Of a stretch of DNA of 64,000 nucleotides, positions 23,500 through 32,392 are shown in pieces. The stretch is from Roseibium sp. TrichSKD4. GTDB taxonomy: Bacteria > Pseudomonadota > Alphaproteobacteria > Rhizobiales > Stappiaceae. The stretch is taken from NCBI RefSeq assembly GCF_000148725.1, contig NZ_GL476311.1:379501-443500 (forward strand). Direction: 5' to 3'. Numbering within the stretch: position 1 is the stretch's first letter; each line of letters begins with the position of its first letter. The position numbers and the translations under genes are program-made. Below the pieces are notes generated by a model. That model saw nothing but the letters and a program-made list of their open reading frames with translations, ran no database searches and had not been told where the DNA came from.

Positions 23500-23946
23500 G
23501 TGAGGGGTTGTGCTTGCTTGTTTCTGATGTCGCCTCCAAAATACGGTGTTTACATCAAAAATGTGGAGTCTCTCTTGGAAGACCAATTGCCGTTAAAGCA
23601 CCGATACTATTTCGACCTCATTACCGATCTGCAGGACCGCTTGATTTTTGCGTTGTTGCTAGACGATGCGAAAGCTGGTCACGCGGACGCGCCATGCTGT
23701 GGTGTGGCCGAGATCGATTTAGTAGAGGTCTCGGAAGCTATCGACATCCCTCCCGGAGAGACCTTAAGGCGAATGAAGGCGATAGCAAAACTCATCGATG
23801 GGGTGTGCGTAGAACACGACAACTTGGTGTTATTTGCTATGCCTGGTGCAGTACAAATGTTCTTTTCGCGCCTTTATGTCTCCCGCGGTTTCATTGGGGA
23901 GGCTCCGAATTTGCCTTCGGTACGCTTCCGGTACCTGCCGATTTAA
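23500..23946 (+). CDS. hypothetical phage protein, start uncertain
   Basis: The frame from GTG at 23500 encodes 148 residues with protein-like content (LKHRYYFDLITDLQDRLIFA, EVSEAIDIPPGETLRRMKAI), probably a helical DNA-binding-type fold. ATG at 23527 is an alternative start. A different frame beginning with the operon-coupled ATG at 23496 is also open to 23999 but looks non-coding (Cys/Arg/Trp-rich). Either the coupled start is unused, or a frameshift joins the first codons of one frame to the other. Confidence 0.5.
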   Translation: MRGCACLFLMSPPKYGVYIKNVESLLEDQLPLKHRYYFDLITDLQDRLIFALLLDDAKAGHADAPCCGVAEIDLVEVSEAIDIPPGETLRRMKAIAKLIDGVCVEHDNLVLFAMPGAVQMFFSRLYVSRGFIGEAPNLPSVRFRYLPI

Positions 23947-23995
23947 AAGCGTTTGCCTTTTCATTGTTGGAAGGGTGTTGGCAGGGGAGGTGTGC

Positions 23996-25270
23996 ATGAA
24001 CTCTCCCCGCCTTTCCATTATCCCTGCAAGAGCGGCGACGGACACAAGTTTAAAGCCGCGTGACTTGCAGGTTTTGTGTGTGTTGGGTCGCCATACAGAT
24101 GATTGTGGATGGTGTCGCCGTAGCCAAGTGAAGATGGCGAACGAGATGGGGTGCGCGCGCTCAACTGTGCAGGCTGCCATCGATCGTTTGATCAAGGCTG
24201 GCTATCTAGAGCGACACATACAGGAAACCGAAAACGGGCGGGATAGCGCGCATATGTTCCGCGTTATTCTGGATCCGGTCCACCCGGACATGGGGGCAAT
24301 TCCAGGGCCCGAAAACGACCTCGGAGCAGGTGAGGGAGATGCCTTTTCATCCGTAAAATTACCGTGCCGATCAGTCGGCACCCCTGCCGGTATATCGGCA
24401 CCCCCTGCCGACTCTGGGTCGGCACCTATGTTAACGACCCCACTTAACGACCCCATTGAACGGAAGAGAGAGCGCGAGGGCGAGCGGGCAAGTGCGGGCG
24501 CAAGCGGTGAGGCTGTGCCGGAAACGGCGACACGGAAAACGTGGAAAGCAAGGCTTCGTCGTGTCCATGCCGGCTGGCCAACCCATGCGGACGATAGCGA
24601 GGTGACTGCAGAGCGGGCTTGGTTTGATCTTTCGGAAGCAGATCGGGATGCGGCGGCCAAGGCGGTGCCAGCCTATCTGGCACACATGAAGGAGATCGGG
24701 CGAAAGCACTGCGTTGCGTTTTCGAAATACCTTTCCGAGAGGCGTTGGGAACGGCTTCCGGAACAAGCGGCAAGTGCCAGCGCAGCGCCAAGCACGGCAA
24801 AGCCCTTTGGCAAGGAATGGGGGGCGGTTCGCTTCGCCGATTTGATGCGGTCCCCTTATGGCCGGATCAGCGGGTTTACCCGGCTTCAAGCCGCGATGAT
24901 TGAGGCCGGGACGCTGGATCGGGAAACCGAATTGCGACGCAAGCAGGCCGCTGGTGGCTGGCCTAGCGTGAACACCATGCACGAGCGGGCCATTCGGCGG
25001 CGGCTCGGTGTTCCAGTGCAAGCGGCCTTGGCTGGTCTGGCCGAAGGGTTCACCCAAGTGAAGGTTGGCGGCGAGGTGTGGCAAGCGTGGAAGCGGCTGC
25101 ACGAAGAGCGCGGCTGGCCGTGGCTGGGTGCAGACCGCGAGCTGCCCGAATGGGTCTACATGCCCGCCTTGCCGGATGGGCACGCAGACGTGCGCGCGGC
25201 TGTTGCGGCGGCATTGGCGATTTTTGAAGCGAACTATCATCAACTGAACGCAGAAGAGGCCGCGCAATGA
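23996..25270 (+). CDS. replication-type winged-helix protein
   Basis: A 424-residue protein from the ATG at 23996 (GGGGAGG 5 bp upstream). Residues about 20-90 form a winged helix (LKPRDLQVLCVLGRHTDDCG, then SQVKMANEMGCARSTVQAAI and LIKAGYLE) of the type found in plasmid and phage replication initiators. A disordered Pro/Ala/Arg-rich linker follows (100-180), and the C-terminal half is helical, as in helicase-loading proteins. Its place near the end of the early operon fits a phage replication protein. The origin was not identified. Confidence 0.65.
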   Translation: MNSPRLSIIPARAATDTSLKPRDLQVLCVLGRHTDDCGWCRRSQVKMANEMGCARSTVQAAIDRLIKAGYLERHIQETENGRDSAHMFRVILDPVHPDMGAIPGPENDLGAGEGDAFSSVKLPCRSVGTPAGISAPPADSGSAPMLTTPLNDPIERKREREGERASAGASGEAVPETATRKTWKARLRRVHAGWPTHADDSEVTAERAWFDLSEADRDAAAKAVPAYLAHMKEIGRKHCVAFSKYLSERRWERLPEQAASASAAPSTAKPFGKEWGAVRFADLMRSPYGRISGFTRLQAAMIEAGTLDRETELRRKQAAGGWPSVNTMHERAIRRRLGVPVQAALAGLAEGFTQVKVGGEVWQAWKRLHEERGWPWLGADRELPEWVYMPALPDGHADVRAAVAAALAIFEANYHQLNAEEAAQ

Positions 25271-25869
25271 GCAAGATGGACGTAAGGGTGCAAAACCGGG
25301 CGCTTGCCAATGACTACGACTTCCTGCGTGCGCTCGTGCGCGTGAGCGCGGGGGGCTGGCTGGTTGCTTGTTGCCACCCAACAAAGGAGCAGCACGCGCT
25401 GCGTCAACTGACCGAGCGCGGGCTTTTGGCCTATCTGCCGATGAGGCCGGGGAGACGCAGACAGCCACGCTGCAAGAAGATGATTGACAATTCGCAGCCG
25501 CTTATTCGTGGATACTTGTTCGTCTGTACAGACTTTTCCACGGGAAGTGTTGTTGATGAAATCCTGTCTTGCGGATGTGTTTCCGGTCTTCTGTCATTCC
25601 GGGCTGACAAGTATCCGCACAGGGTGCCATCGGCGCGTGTGGTGGATATCATTGATCATTGTGAACAGCTTCAAACAGGCGGAAAACCGCAGAAAGCAAT
25701 CGGTTTTGATATTGGCTCCAAGGTGCGTTTGATCGCTGGCCCGATGGAAGGATTTTCTGCTGTGGTGACGGGATATGATCTTGCGAAAGCACGGGTGCAG
25801 GCCGAAGTGAAAGGCGAGTGTGTTTCCATGCCTGTGAATGTCCCGGTTGACATATGCCGGGAAGCCTGA
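25267..25869 (+). CDS. NusG/RfaH-like protein, candidate late antiterminator
   Basis: A 200-residue protein coupled to the replication-type gene (ATGA). Residues about 28-115 fit the NusG N-terminal domain (GGWLVACCHPTKEQHALRQL, then PLIRGYLFVCTDF); residues about 147-180 contain a KOW motif (IGSKVRLIAGPMEGFSAVVTG). NusG paralogues bind RNA polymerase and act as processive elongation or antitermination factors. It is the last early gene; immediately downstream is a leader with an intrinsic terminator in front of the head genes. That arrangement suggests a Q-like role, which is inference. Confidence 0.8.
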   Translation: MSKMDVRVQNRALANDYDFLRALVRVSAGGWLVACCHPTKEQHALRQLTERGLLAYLPMRPGRRRQPRCKKMIDNSQPLIRGYLFVCTDFSTGSVVDEILSCGCVSGLLSFRADKYPHRVPSARVVDIIDHCEQLQTGGKPQKAIGFDIGSKVRLIAGPMEGFSAVVTGYDLAKARVQAEVKGECVSMPVNVPVDICREA

Positions 25870-26081
25870 GAGTTTTTACGGCAGGACAACTCGTTGAATC
25901 CCCGTCACCTGGGCTTGACCCTCTGGTCGCTACACCAAACAGACGTGAGACGGGCGGCGAACCCAGCCAACAATAAACGCCGGAGCGGCGGAGTTGGTGC
26001 GGTGGGTTTTTATGGAAAATTTCAAGACATATCGCAACTGGCCCGCGTCATGCGGGCCTTTTTTGGTTCAGGTGATGGGCA
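25870..26081 (+). promoter_or_regulatory. late leader region (structured, non-coding)
   Basis: About 210 bp without a plausible gene between the NusG-like gene and HNH. The first 120 bp are rich in short complementary GC blocks and may fold in RNA. It ends in an intrinsic terminator (26040-26064). No strong sigma70 promoter is evident. It may act as the loading or response site for antitermination of the late operon. Confidence 0.45.
26040..26064 (+). terminator. intrinsic terminator in the late leader
   Basis: Stem GGCCCGC (26040-26046), loop GTCAT, stem GCGGGCC (26052-26058), then six T (26059-26064). A canonical rho-independent terminator placed upstream of the whole head-tail operon and after the NusG-like gene. 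Confidence 0.85.
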
Positions 26082-26456
26082 GTGCGTTACGATAGGCGCA
26101 GCGCGGAGGCTGAAGAATACCGCAAGCGTTATAAGACCGCGCGTTGGCGCAAGCGTCGGGCAGCTCATTTGCAACAGGAGCCGTTGTGCCGGATGTGTTC
26201 GGCGGCTGGATTGGTCAATGATGGCTCTCGTAAGATGGACGGAAGCTTGCAAGACAATCCGCGTCGGCGGTTTCTCGTTGCGGATCACATAAACCCGCAC
26301 AAAGGCGACGCCTACAAGTTTTACCTTGGCAAGCTGCAAACGCTCTGCCCGGATCATCACGACATCGTCAAGCAGGCGGAAGAGCGCAGAGGTTTTGTCT
26401 GCGATGCCGGTGAAGATGGATGGCCAACGGACCCAATGCACCCTGCCAACAGGTAG
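26082..26456 (+). CDS. HNH endonuclease
   Basis: A 124-residue protein starting with GTG 17 bp after the terminator. Features: CRMCSAAG (zinc knuckle start), then FLVADHINPHKGD and LQTLCPDHHDIVKQ, giving the HNH core with paired CxxC-type ligands. Small HNH nucleases next to terminase genes are needed for DNA packaging in HK97-type phages, where they work with the terminase at cos. Confidence 0.8.
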   Translation: MRYDRRSAEAEEYRKRYKTARWRKRRAAHLQQEPLCRMCSAAGLVNDGSRKMDGSLQDNPRRRFLVADHINPHKGDAYKFYLGKLQTLCPDHHDIVKQAEERRGFVCDAGEDGWPTDPMHPANR

Positions 26457-26573
26457 GGGGGCGGGTCGAAAGTTCACAACCCTCCCGCCAAGGACCGGTG
26501 GGTGAGGGTTTTTGTACAAAAAGTCGAAATTGGAGACAAAAAGCCACCTTTGTTGAAGGTGCGCTGAAGAGCC
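26457..26573 (+). other. inter-gene region with strong hairpin before terminase (candidate cos or terminator)
   Basis: Arms AACCCTC (26478-26484) and GAGGGTT (26504-26510) enclose a GC-rich partially paired centre and are followed by three further T. It is either a second late-leader terminator or part of the packaging site, which in HNH-terminase phages lies close to terS. The two readings cannot be separated from sequence alone. Confidence 0.45.
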
Positions 26574-27044
26574 ATGCGCGGACGTAAATCTGAAAATGAA
26601 AACGTCGTTCCTCTGACCGGTGCCGAAGCGCATCAAAATGTGCAGGAGCGCGGGAAGCAGCTTGCGGCTGATCTCAAGCCGGATTGGCTGACCCCAGCCG
26701 GTTCGAAGGTTTACGACCGGATTGCGCCGCATGTTGCCGCCCCAACAGTCGCGCGGCTTGCATGGCACAATCTGGAAGCCTTTGTGCTGATGTGCGAGGC
26801 GCTTGCGCGTCATGAGCAATTGCGGAAATACATCAACACCCCCGGTGTTGGTGAGACTTACGTCAGCGAAACGCGCAATGGCGAGCAAATAAAAAACCGG
26901 CCAGAAGTTGGGCAACTCAATGAAACGTTTCGGCAATTTCTGACCTTGGCGCGAGATTTCGGGTTAACGCCTGCAGCTGAACGCGGTCTGCGGTCTGTTG
27001 CTCCGCAGGGCGACCTTCCATTTGACGATGGCGATTTTGCGTGA
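26574..27044 (+). CDS. terS: terminase small subunit (P27 family)
   Basis: A 156-residue protein. The order, a basic N-terminus (MRGRKSENENVVPLTG), a helical region (LTPAGSKVYDRIAPH) and the C-terminal segment FGLTPAAERGLRS, is typical of P27-type small terminases. It recognises the packaging site and hands DNA to the large subunit, encoded next with a GTGA overlap. Confidence 0.85.
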   Translation: MRGRKSENENVVPLTGAEAHQNVQERGKQLAADLKPDWLTPAGSKVYDRIAPHVAAPTVARLAWHNLEAFVLMCEALARHEQLRKYINTPGVGETYVSETRNGEQIKNRPEVGQLNETFRQFLTLARDFGLTPAAERGLRSVAPQGDLPFDDGDFA

Positions 27045-28831
27045 CACGAACTGACCCAGAAAAGGATCCGGTGACCGCATGGGCCGAAGATGTTCATGCT
27101 GGACGGATTCTGGCCGGACCACATGTGCGAAATGCAGCTGAGCGGCATTTGAAGGATCTGGACACCGCCTGTGACCGAGGTTTTGTTTGGGACGTTGATG
27201 CTGCAAAGGACGTGATCGGTTTTTTTCATCGCCGGTTGCGCCTGAACGGCGGAGACTTTGAGGGCAAGCCTTTTCATTTACATCCATCGCAGCAATTTCG
27301 GGTCGGGTCGCTCTTTGGTTGGAAAAATGTTGAAACAGGCTTGCGACGGTTTCGCAGGTTCTATGACGAAGAGGGAAAGGGCAACGGCAAATCTCCGATG
27401 CTGGCCGGGATAGGCATCGTTGGTCTGGTGAAAGAGCGTGAGCCGCGCGCAGAAGTTTATGCGGCAGCGTCTAAAAAAGATCAGGCGCAGATCCTGTTTA
27501 AGGATGCCGTCGCCATGGTGGACCAGTCGCCAAGCTTGAAAAGCCGGATCAAGCAACTTGGGATCGATCCGGTTTACAGTCTTGTCTACCGTGCGGGCGA
27601 TGGTGGTAAGCGAGAGTTCAAACCCATTTCGAAAGACAGCGGGCAATCCGGTCCGCGCCCCAGCATGGCGCTTTGCGATGAGGTGCATGAGCACCGTGAT
27701 CGATCAACGATTGAAATGCTTGAGCGCGGCTTCAAATTCCGCAAACAGCCCCTCCTTTGCATGGCGACCAATTCCGGTACAGACCGCAACTCCATTTGCT
27801 ATGAGGAACATACACACGCGATCAATGTCGCAGCTGGCTTGGTTGAGGATGACACGACTTTTGCTTTCGTCTGCTCGCTTGATGAGGACGATGATTGGGA
27901 AAACGATCCAAGTTGTTGGGGTAAGCCGAATCCACTTCTTGGAAGCATTCTTACTGAGAAGTATTTGGCGCTTCAGGTAGATCAGGCAAAAAAAATGCCT
28001 GGCAAGCGAAATGGCATTGCGCGTCTGCATTTCTGCGAGTGGACGGATGCGGAAACAGCGGCGTTTTCACGGGCAACCTGGATGGGTTGCCTTGGTGAAG
28101 TTGAAATGGCTTCTCTGGTCGAGGCTGGTTATCGCTGTTTTGGTGGGTTGGATCTGTCACGTGTACGGGATTTCACGGCCTTCACCCTGACATGGGTGTT
28201 GGATGAAGCCCGTGACAGCCAAGTTTTTGCATCAAAGACATGGTTTTGGACGCCAAAGAATACGCTCCGCCAAAGGGCGGCAGAAGATCGTGTTCCATAT
28301 GACCGGTGGGTGGATGACGGGCATATCGAGGCGGTTAAGGGTGACAGGATTTCCTATCGCTGGGTGGCTGAGGCTCTGCAGGAAATTTGCGCTATCGCCC
28401 ATCCGGTTGAAATCGGCTGTGACCAATACGGTCTTGAAAATCTCCAGGACCATTTGAACGACATCGGTGCAGATTTGCCGATGACGATCCATCCTCAGGG
28501 GTTTCAAAAGCGGATCATCGAGAAAGATGATACCCAGCCGGAAGGTGCGCAGGAAGTCTATTTGTGGATGCCGGATTCCATCAACAAGTTTGAAAACGCG
28601 ATCTATGAAGGGCGCATTCGCATCCACCCCAATCCAATGATGAACCACTGCGCATCTTCGGTCACCTATGCGGAAAACCGGACTGGTCATCGCATGTTCG
28701 ACAAGTCCAAGGCTCTTGGACGTATTGATGGGATGGTGAGCCAGGCAATGTCCATCGGTGTTGCGACTTGCCGGGAAAAACGCGTGGTAGAGCCTTCCGT
28801 CTATAAGCGCCGTGGTTTGTTGAAGGTTTAA
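27041..28831 (+). CDS. terL: terminase large subunit (HK97-type)
   Basis: A 596-residue protein starting with GTG inside the terS stop. The ATPase part shows a Walker A-like EEGKGNGKSP at about 112-121 and Walker B SMALCDEVHEH at about 207-217. The nuclease part begins GGLDLSRVRDFTAF at about 366-379, with further acidic residues later (GCDQYG). It pumps DNA into the prohead and cuts it. Length and motif order are normal for the family. Confidence 0.92.
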   Translation: MTRTDPEKDPVTAWAEDVHAGRILAGPHVRNAAERHLKDLDTACDRGFVWDVDAAKDVIGFFHRRLRLNGGDFEGKPFHLHPSQQFRVGSLFGWKNVETGLRRFRRFYDEEGKGNGKSPMLAGIGIVGLVKEREPRAEVYAAASKKDQAQILFKDAVAMVDQSPSLKSRIKQLGIDPVYSLVYRAGDGGKREFKPISKDSGQSGPRPSMALCDEVHEHRDRSTIEMLERGFKFRKQPLLCMATNSGTDRNSICYEEHTHAINVAAGLVEDDTTFAFVCSLDEDDDWENDPSCWGKPNPLLGSILTEKYLALQVDQAKKMPGKRNGIARLHFCEWTDAETAAFSRATWMGCLGEVEMASLVEAGYRCFGGLDLSRVRDFTAFTLTWVLDEARDSQVFASKTWFWTPKNTLRQRAAEDRVPYDRWVDDGHIEAVKGDRISYRWVAEALQEICAIAHPVEIGCDQYGLENLQDHLNDIGADLPMTIHPQGFQKRIIEKDDTQPEGAQEVYLWMPDSINKFENAIYEGRIRIHPNPMMNHCASSVTYAENRTGHRMFDKSKALGRIDGMVSQAMSIGVATCREKRVVEPSVYKRRGLLKV

Positions 28832-28835
28832 CGCG

Positions 28836-30119
28836 ATGGGTTTGATGTCAGCTCTCAAACGGTTTGGCGCATCCAAGGATAGCTCCAAACCGCGAAATGC
28901 GATGCAGTCTGATGGCGGCGGGAAGCTCATTAGAACCATCCAGGAGCTGGAAGAGGTGATCTCAGGTGGCGCTGAAACCAAATCAGGTGCGCGCGTAACA
29001 CCTGAAACGGCTATGCGGGTTGCCGCCGTTTTTGCCTGCGTGCGGATTCGGTCCAGTGTTGTGGCAAACCTGCCGTTGCAAATAAAGCGACGTGTTGATG
29101 ATGACACCCGTAAGAACGCATTTGATCATCCATTGTGGACAATCTTTACAAAACGGCCAAACCGGTGGCAGACGCCATCCCAATTCAAAAGAATGCTCGA
29201 AGCACACTTGCTATTGCGCGGGAATGCCTTTGCGAAAATTATTCGTGGGGTCAGAGGTGACGTTCAGGAGCTTATTCCATTGCACCCGGATAGGGTGACA
29301 ACCAGGCAGTTGGATGATCTTTCGATTGTGTATGAGTATCAGCGGCGCGATGGTCGTACCATTCCTTTCGGGCAATCAGATGTTTTCCATCTTGTCGGAC
29401 TTTCTCTGGATGGCGTCACAGGTGTTTCGGTTATTAAATACGCGCGCGAAACCATTGGTCTTGCCATCGCCCAGGAAGAGCATGGTGCTTCTGTATTCAA
29501 GAATGGAGCACGGGTCAGCTTTGTTCTAAAGCACCCGCAATCACTTGGTGAGGAAGGCGTTGAGACGCTCCGCAAGAGCCTGAATGCCTTTCGCGCGGGT
29601 GGGGAAAATGAAGGTGAAGCGCTCATTCTCGAAGAGGGCATGTCAACCGAAGCGCTTGCAATGACGGCGGAAGATGCGCAGTGGCTGGAAAGCCGCAAAT
29701 TCTCGCGAACAGATATTGCGATGTTTTTCGGCGTACCGCCTCACATGATTGGCGACACAGAAAAATCGACCAGCTGGGGAACGGGTCTTGAGCAACAGAC
29801 CCAAGGGTTCAAGACTTTCAGTGCTGAAGACGATTTCACCACTTGGGAAGAAACAGTCAATCGAGATTTGATTTCAGATGATGAGCCTGACCTTTACGCG
29901 CGCTTCAATCGAAACGCCTTGGTTCAGGGCGATATGAAGGCTCGCAAAGAGTATTTCACATCCATGCTCCAGTGGGGTGTTTTCTCGCCAAATGAGGTTC
30001 GCAAACTGGAAGATATGAACCCGCGCGAGGATGGCAACATATACTACCCGCCGCCCAATACCGCTGGAACTCTTGCAAACAAAGAAGGAGAAGGCCGTGA
30101 GTCTGCGGACGCTACCTGA
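28836..30119 (+). CDS. portal protein (HK97 family)
   Basis: A 427-residue protein with the typical segments AMRVAAVFACVRIRSSVVANLPLQ near residue 50-75 (split here for length limits), LLLRGNAFAKI, and SRKFSRTDIAMFFGVPPHMIGD. It forms the dodecameric ring at the head vertex through which DNA passes. It is followed by the protease gene, which begins inside its last 23 bp. Normal length. Confidence 0.9.
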   Translation: MGLMSALKRFGASKDSSKPRNAMQSDGGGKLIRTIQELEEVISGGAETKSGARVTPETAMRVAAVFACVRIRSSVVANLPLQIKRRVDDDTRKNAFDHPLWTIFTKRPNRWQTPSQFKRMLEAHLLLRGNAFAKIIRGVRGDVQELIPLHPDRVTTRQLDDLSIVYEYQRRDGRTIPFGQSDVFHLVGLSLDGVTGVSVIKYARETIGLAIAQEEHGASVFKNGARVSFVLKHPQSLGEEGVETLRKSLNAFRAGGENEGEALILEEGMSTEALAMTAEDAQWLESRKFSRTDIAMFFGVPPHMIGDTEKSTSWGTGLEQQTQGFKTFSAEDDFTTWEETVNRDLISDDEPDLYARFNRNALVQGDMKARKEYFTSMLQWGVFSPNEVRKLEDMNPREDGNIYYPPPNTAGTLANKEGEGRESADAT

Positions 30120-30948
30120 ATTGAGCGGTTTCACCAAGCCAAACGCTTATCAATGGGACGCTCCGTCTGATGTTTTGGCAAGTTGGGCTGAAGCCCCCAT
30201 GGCATCCGGGAGCCTTGAGAACACAATCGCCATTTTCGACGTGATCGGAGAAGATCCCTGGACCGGCGAAGGTTTCACAGCCAAGCGGGCTCGCGCGGCC
30301 TTGCGCGCAATTGGTGACGAGGATGTCACAGTTCAAATCAACTCCCCTGGTGGTGATTTGTTTGAAGGGACGGCCATCTATAACCTGCTGCGTGAGCACC
30401 CGGCCAAGGTAACGGTTGAGGTTGTTGGCTGGGCGGCGTCGGCGGGATCAATCATCGCAATGGGAAGCGATGAAATCCGCATGGGTCCGGGTACTAAAAT
30501 GATGGTCCACAATGCCTGGGGGGCTGTTGTCGGGAACCGTCATGACTTCAAGGCCGGAATGGAGCTGTTTGAAAAGTTTGATGCTGGTATCGTCGATATA
30601 TATGAGGCCAGAACTGGCGCGGATCGGGCTGATATTGTTCGTTTGATGGACGAAGAGACTTTTTTATCACCGGAGGATGCCAAGAAGCTTGGGTTCGCGG
30701 ATGTTGTCGACAACGGTTTGTCAATCCCGGAAGCCAATGTGCATGACGGCAAGGCTTCTCTGATTGCCAAGAGGCGAACCGAAGCGGCTCTGGCGAAGGC
30801 CGGATACACCCGCCAACAACGAACAGAATTGATTTCAGCAATGGAATCGAGTGCGGCCCTGCGAGATGCAAGCCGTCACCCCGCCGCGCGAGATGCAGGC
30901 ATTAATGAAGCTTCCGTTCGGGAGCTTATCGAGATGATGAAAGCCTAA
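30097..30948 (+). CDS. ClpP-like head maturation protease (S14/S49-type)
   Basis: A 283-residue protein from GTG at 30097, where GAAGGAGAAGG is well placed; the frame is open to 30031. The ClpP-like fold is marked by INSPGGDLFEGTAIYNLL, the nucleophile region GWAASAGSIIAMG (Ser in SAGS) and the His region KMMVHNAWG. It cleaves the scaffold (delta) part of the capsid protein during maturation. The C-terminal 80 residues are charged and helical, perhaps with scaffolding function. Confidence 0.88.
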   Translation: MSLRTLPELSGFTKPNAYQWDAPSDVLASWAEAPMASGSLENTIAIFDVIGEDPWTGEGFTAKRARAALRAIGDEDVTVQINSPGGDLFEGTAIYNLLREHPAKVTVEVVGWAASAGSIIAMGSDEIRMGPGTKMMVHNAWGAVVGNRHDFKAGMELFEKFDAGIVDIYEARTGADRADIVRLMDEETFLSPEDAKKLGFADVVDNGLSIPEANVHDGKASLIAKRRTEAALAKAGYTRQQRTELISAMESSAALRDASRHPAARDAGINEASVRELIEMMKA

Positions 30949-30958
30949 CGAGGTTCCC

Positions 30959-32374
30959 ATGAAAACTGGAATTTTTGCCGAGGTGCTCAGCGCCCTGATG
31001 CTTCTTGTCGTGCCTGCTCTCAGTTTTGCTGGTGGCGATGGCATATTTGTCTTTGCGTCTTATGACCAACTTGGTGTTGCATTGGCAATGACTGTGATGC
31101 CTGGTCTGAACAATCGTGCACGGGGGCTTATTGGAGCGCCTTTGGCAGATGCTTCAAATTCCGTCGAAATCCTGAATGAGCTAAAGCGCACGTTTCAGGC
31201 ATTCAAGGAAGAGAACGATGCGGCGCTGAAGGGCCTTGATAATCGGTTTGCGGACGTTGTCCAAACTGAGAAGGTTGAGCGAATTAACGCTGAAATCACG
31301 TCGCTTCAAAATGCCCTTGATGAAACAAACCGGATGCTTGAGGCGCTGAATGTTGGTGGTTCGGGATCTGGTCCGGGTGATCCAGCCATCCGCGAACATG
31401 CAGACGCTTTCAATCGCTATTTCAGGCGGGGTGCAGAAAATGGCCTTCACGAGCTGGAGGTGTCTGCGCAGTTGACAACGCAGTCTGACCCAGACGGCGG
31501 TTATGTTGTTCCAACGGAAACAGAAGGGACAATTGACAGGGTTCTTGGTACGGTTTCCGCAGTTCGCAGTCTTGCGCGGGTCATGAATGTCTCGACCGGT
31601 GAATACAAGAAACTGGTTAATGTCGGCGGTGCGAAGTCTGGTTGGGTTGGTGAAGAACAGTCGCGTGATGAAACAGACACGCCCAAGCTGCGCGAATTGC
31701 TTTTCACGATCATGGAGATCTATGCCAATCCGTGGACAACGCAAACCATACTCGATGACGCGTCCATCGACATTGCGGCATGGTTGGCGGATGAAGTTGT
31801 GACCGAGTTCGCCGAACAGGAAGCACTGGCGTTTGTGAGCGGAGACGGGAACAAGAAACCGCGCGGGCTTCTTGGATACCAGACCGTCAAGAACGATAAC
31901 TACTCAGTTGCTGGCAGTTGGGGCAAGCTGGGTCATGTTGTGACGGGCAAGGCGGATGGATTTGCAGGAACAGCGCCTGCAGATGCTTTGATCGACTTGT
32001 ATTACGCGCTCAAGCAAGGATATCGCAGTGGCGCGACCTGGCTGATGAGTGATCGCGTGATGGGGACTGTCCGCAAGATGAAGGATGCGGACGGAAATTA
32101 CCTTTGGGCTCCGCCAACTGGAGCCGACATGCCAGCAACAATCCTTCAAAAACCTGTTGCCACTGATGACAACATGCCGGGGCTTAAAGCCAACTCTCTG
32201 CCGATTGCGTTTGGTGATTTCAAACGCGGCTATCTGATCCTTGATCGGATCGGTATTCGGGTCTTGCGTGATCCATTGACGCAAAAGGGTAAGATTGGCT
32301 TCTACACAACCAAGCGTGTCGGTGGCGGCGTTTCCAACTTTGAAGCCATCAAGCTTTTGAAGTGTTCGACCTGA
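30959..32374 (+). CDS. major capsid protein (HK97 fold) with unusual N-terminus
   Basis: A 471-residue protein. Residues about 150-471 match HK97-type major capsids (SDPDGGYVVPTETEGTI, KRGYLILDRIGIRVLRDP). Residues about 70-135 are a coiled coil (delta domain) that the protease would remove. The first 50 residues are odd: MKTGIFAEVLSALMLLVVPA followed by LSFAGG reads like a signal peptide. No better downstream start with a ribosome site is obvious; the ATG at 30959 follows AACGAGG. The extension may be removed with the delta domain, or the start may be wrong. Confidence 0.88.
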   Translation: MKTGIFAEVLSALMLLVVPALSFAGGDGIFVFASYDQLGVALAMTVMPGLNNRARGLIGAPLADASNSVEILNELKRTFQAFKEENDAALKGLDNRFADVVQTEKVERINAEITSLQNALDETNRMLEALNVGGSGSGPGDPAIREHADAFNRYFRRGAENGLHELEVSAQLTTQSDPDGGYVVPTETEGTIDRVLGTVSAVRSLARVMNVSTGEYKKLVNVGGAKSGWVGEEQSRDETDTPKLRELLFTIMEIYANPWTTQTILDDASIDIAAWLADEVVTEFAEQEALAFVSGDGNKKPRGLLGYQTVKNDNYSVAGSWGKLGHVVTGKADGFAGTAPADALIDLYYALKQGYRSGATWLMSDRVMGTVRKMKDADGNYLWAPPTGADMPATILQKPVATDDNMPGLKANSLPIAFGDFKRGYLILDRIGIRVLRDPLTQKGKIGFYTTKRVGGGVSNFEAIKLLKCST

Positions 32375-32392
32375 TCCGGGTCAGATAGCGCG

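Noticed and set aside
23496-23999. Plus-strand frame starting at the coupled ATG
   Set aside because: The composition (many Cys, Arg, Trp) is unlike a protein, whereas the overlapping frame at 23500 looks coding; kept only as a finding about the start.
24431-25468. Long minus-strand frame (345 codons)
   Set aside because: Antisense to the replication-type protein; composition is Arg/Pro/Ala-rich, typical of a shadow frame.
25880-25985. tRNA-like wording (GTTGAATCCCCG) in the late leader
   Set aside because: No acceptor or anticodon stem can be formed around it; read as structured leader, not a tRNA gene.
26022-26936. Long minus-strand frame (304 codons) over the late leader, HNH and terS
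   Set aside because: It runs antisense through the terminator and two recognised phage genes, and its product has no family features.
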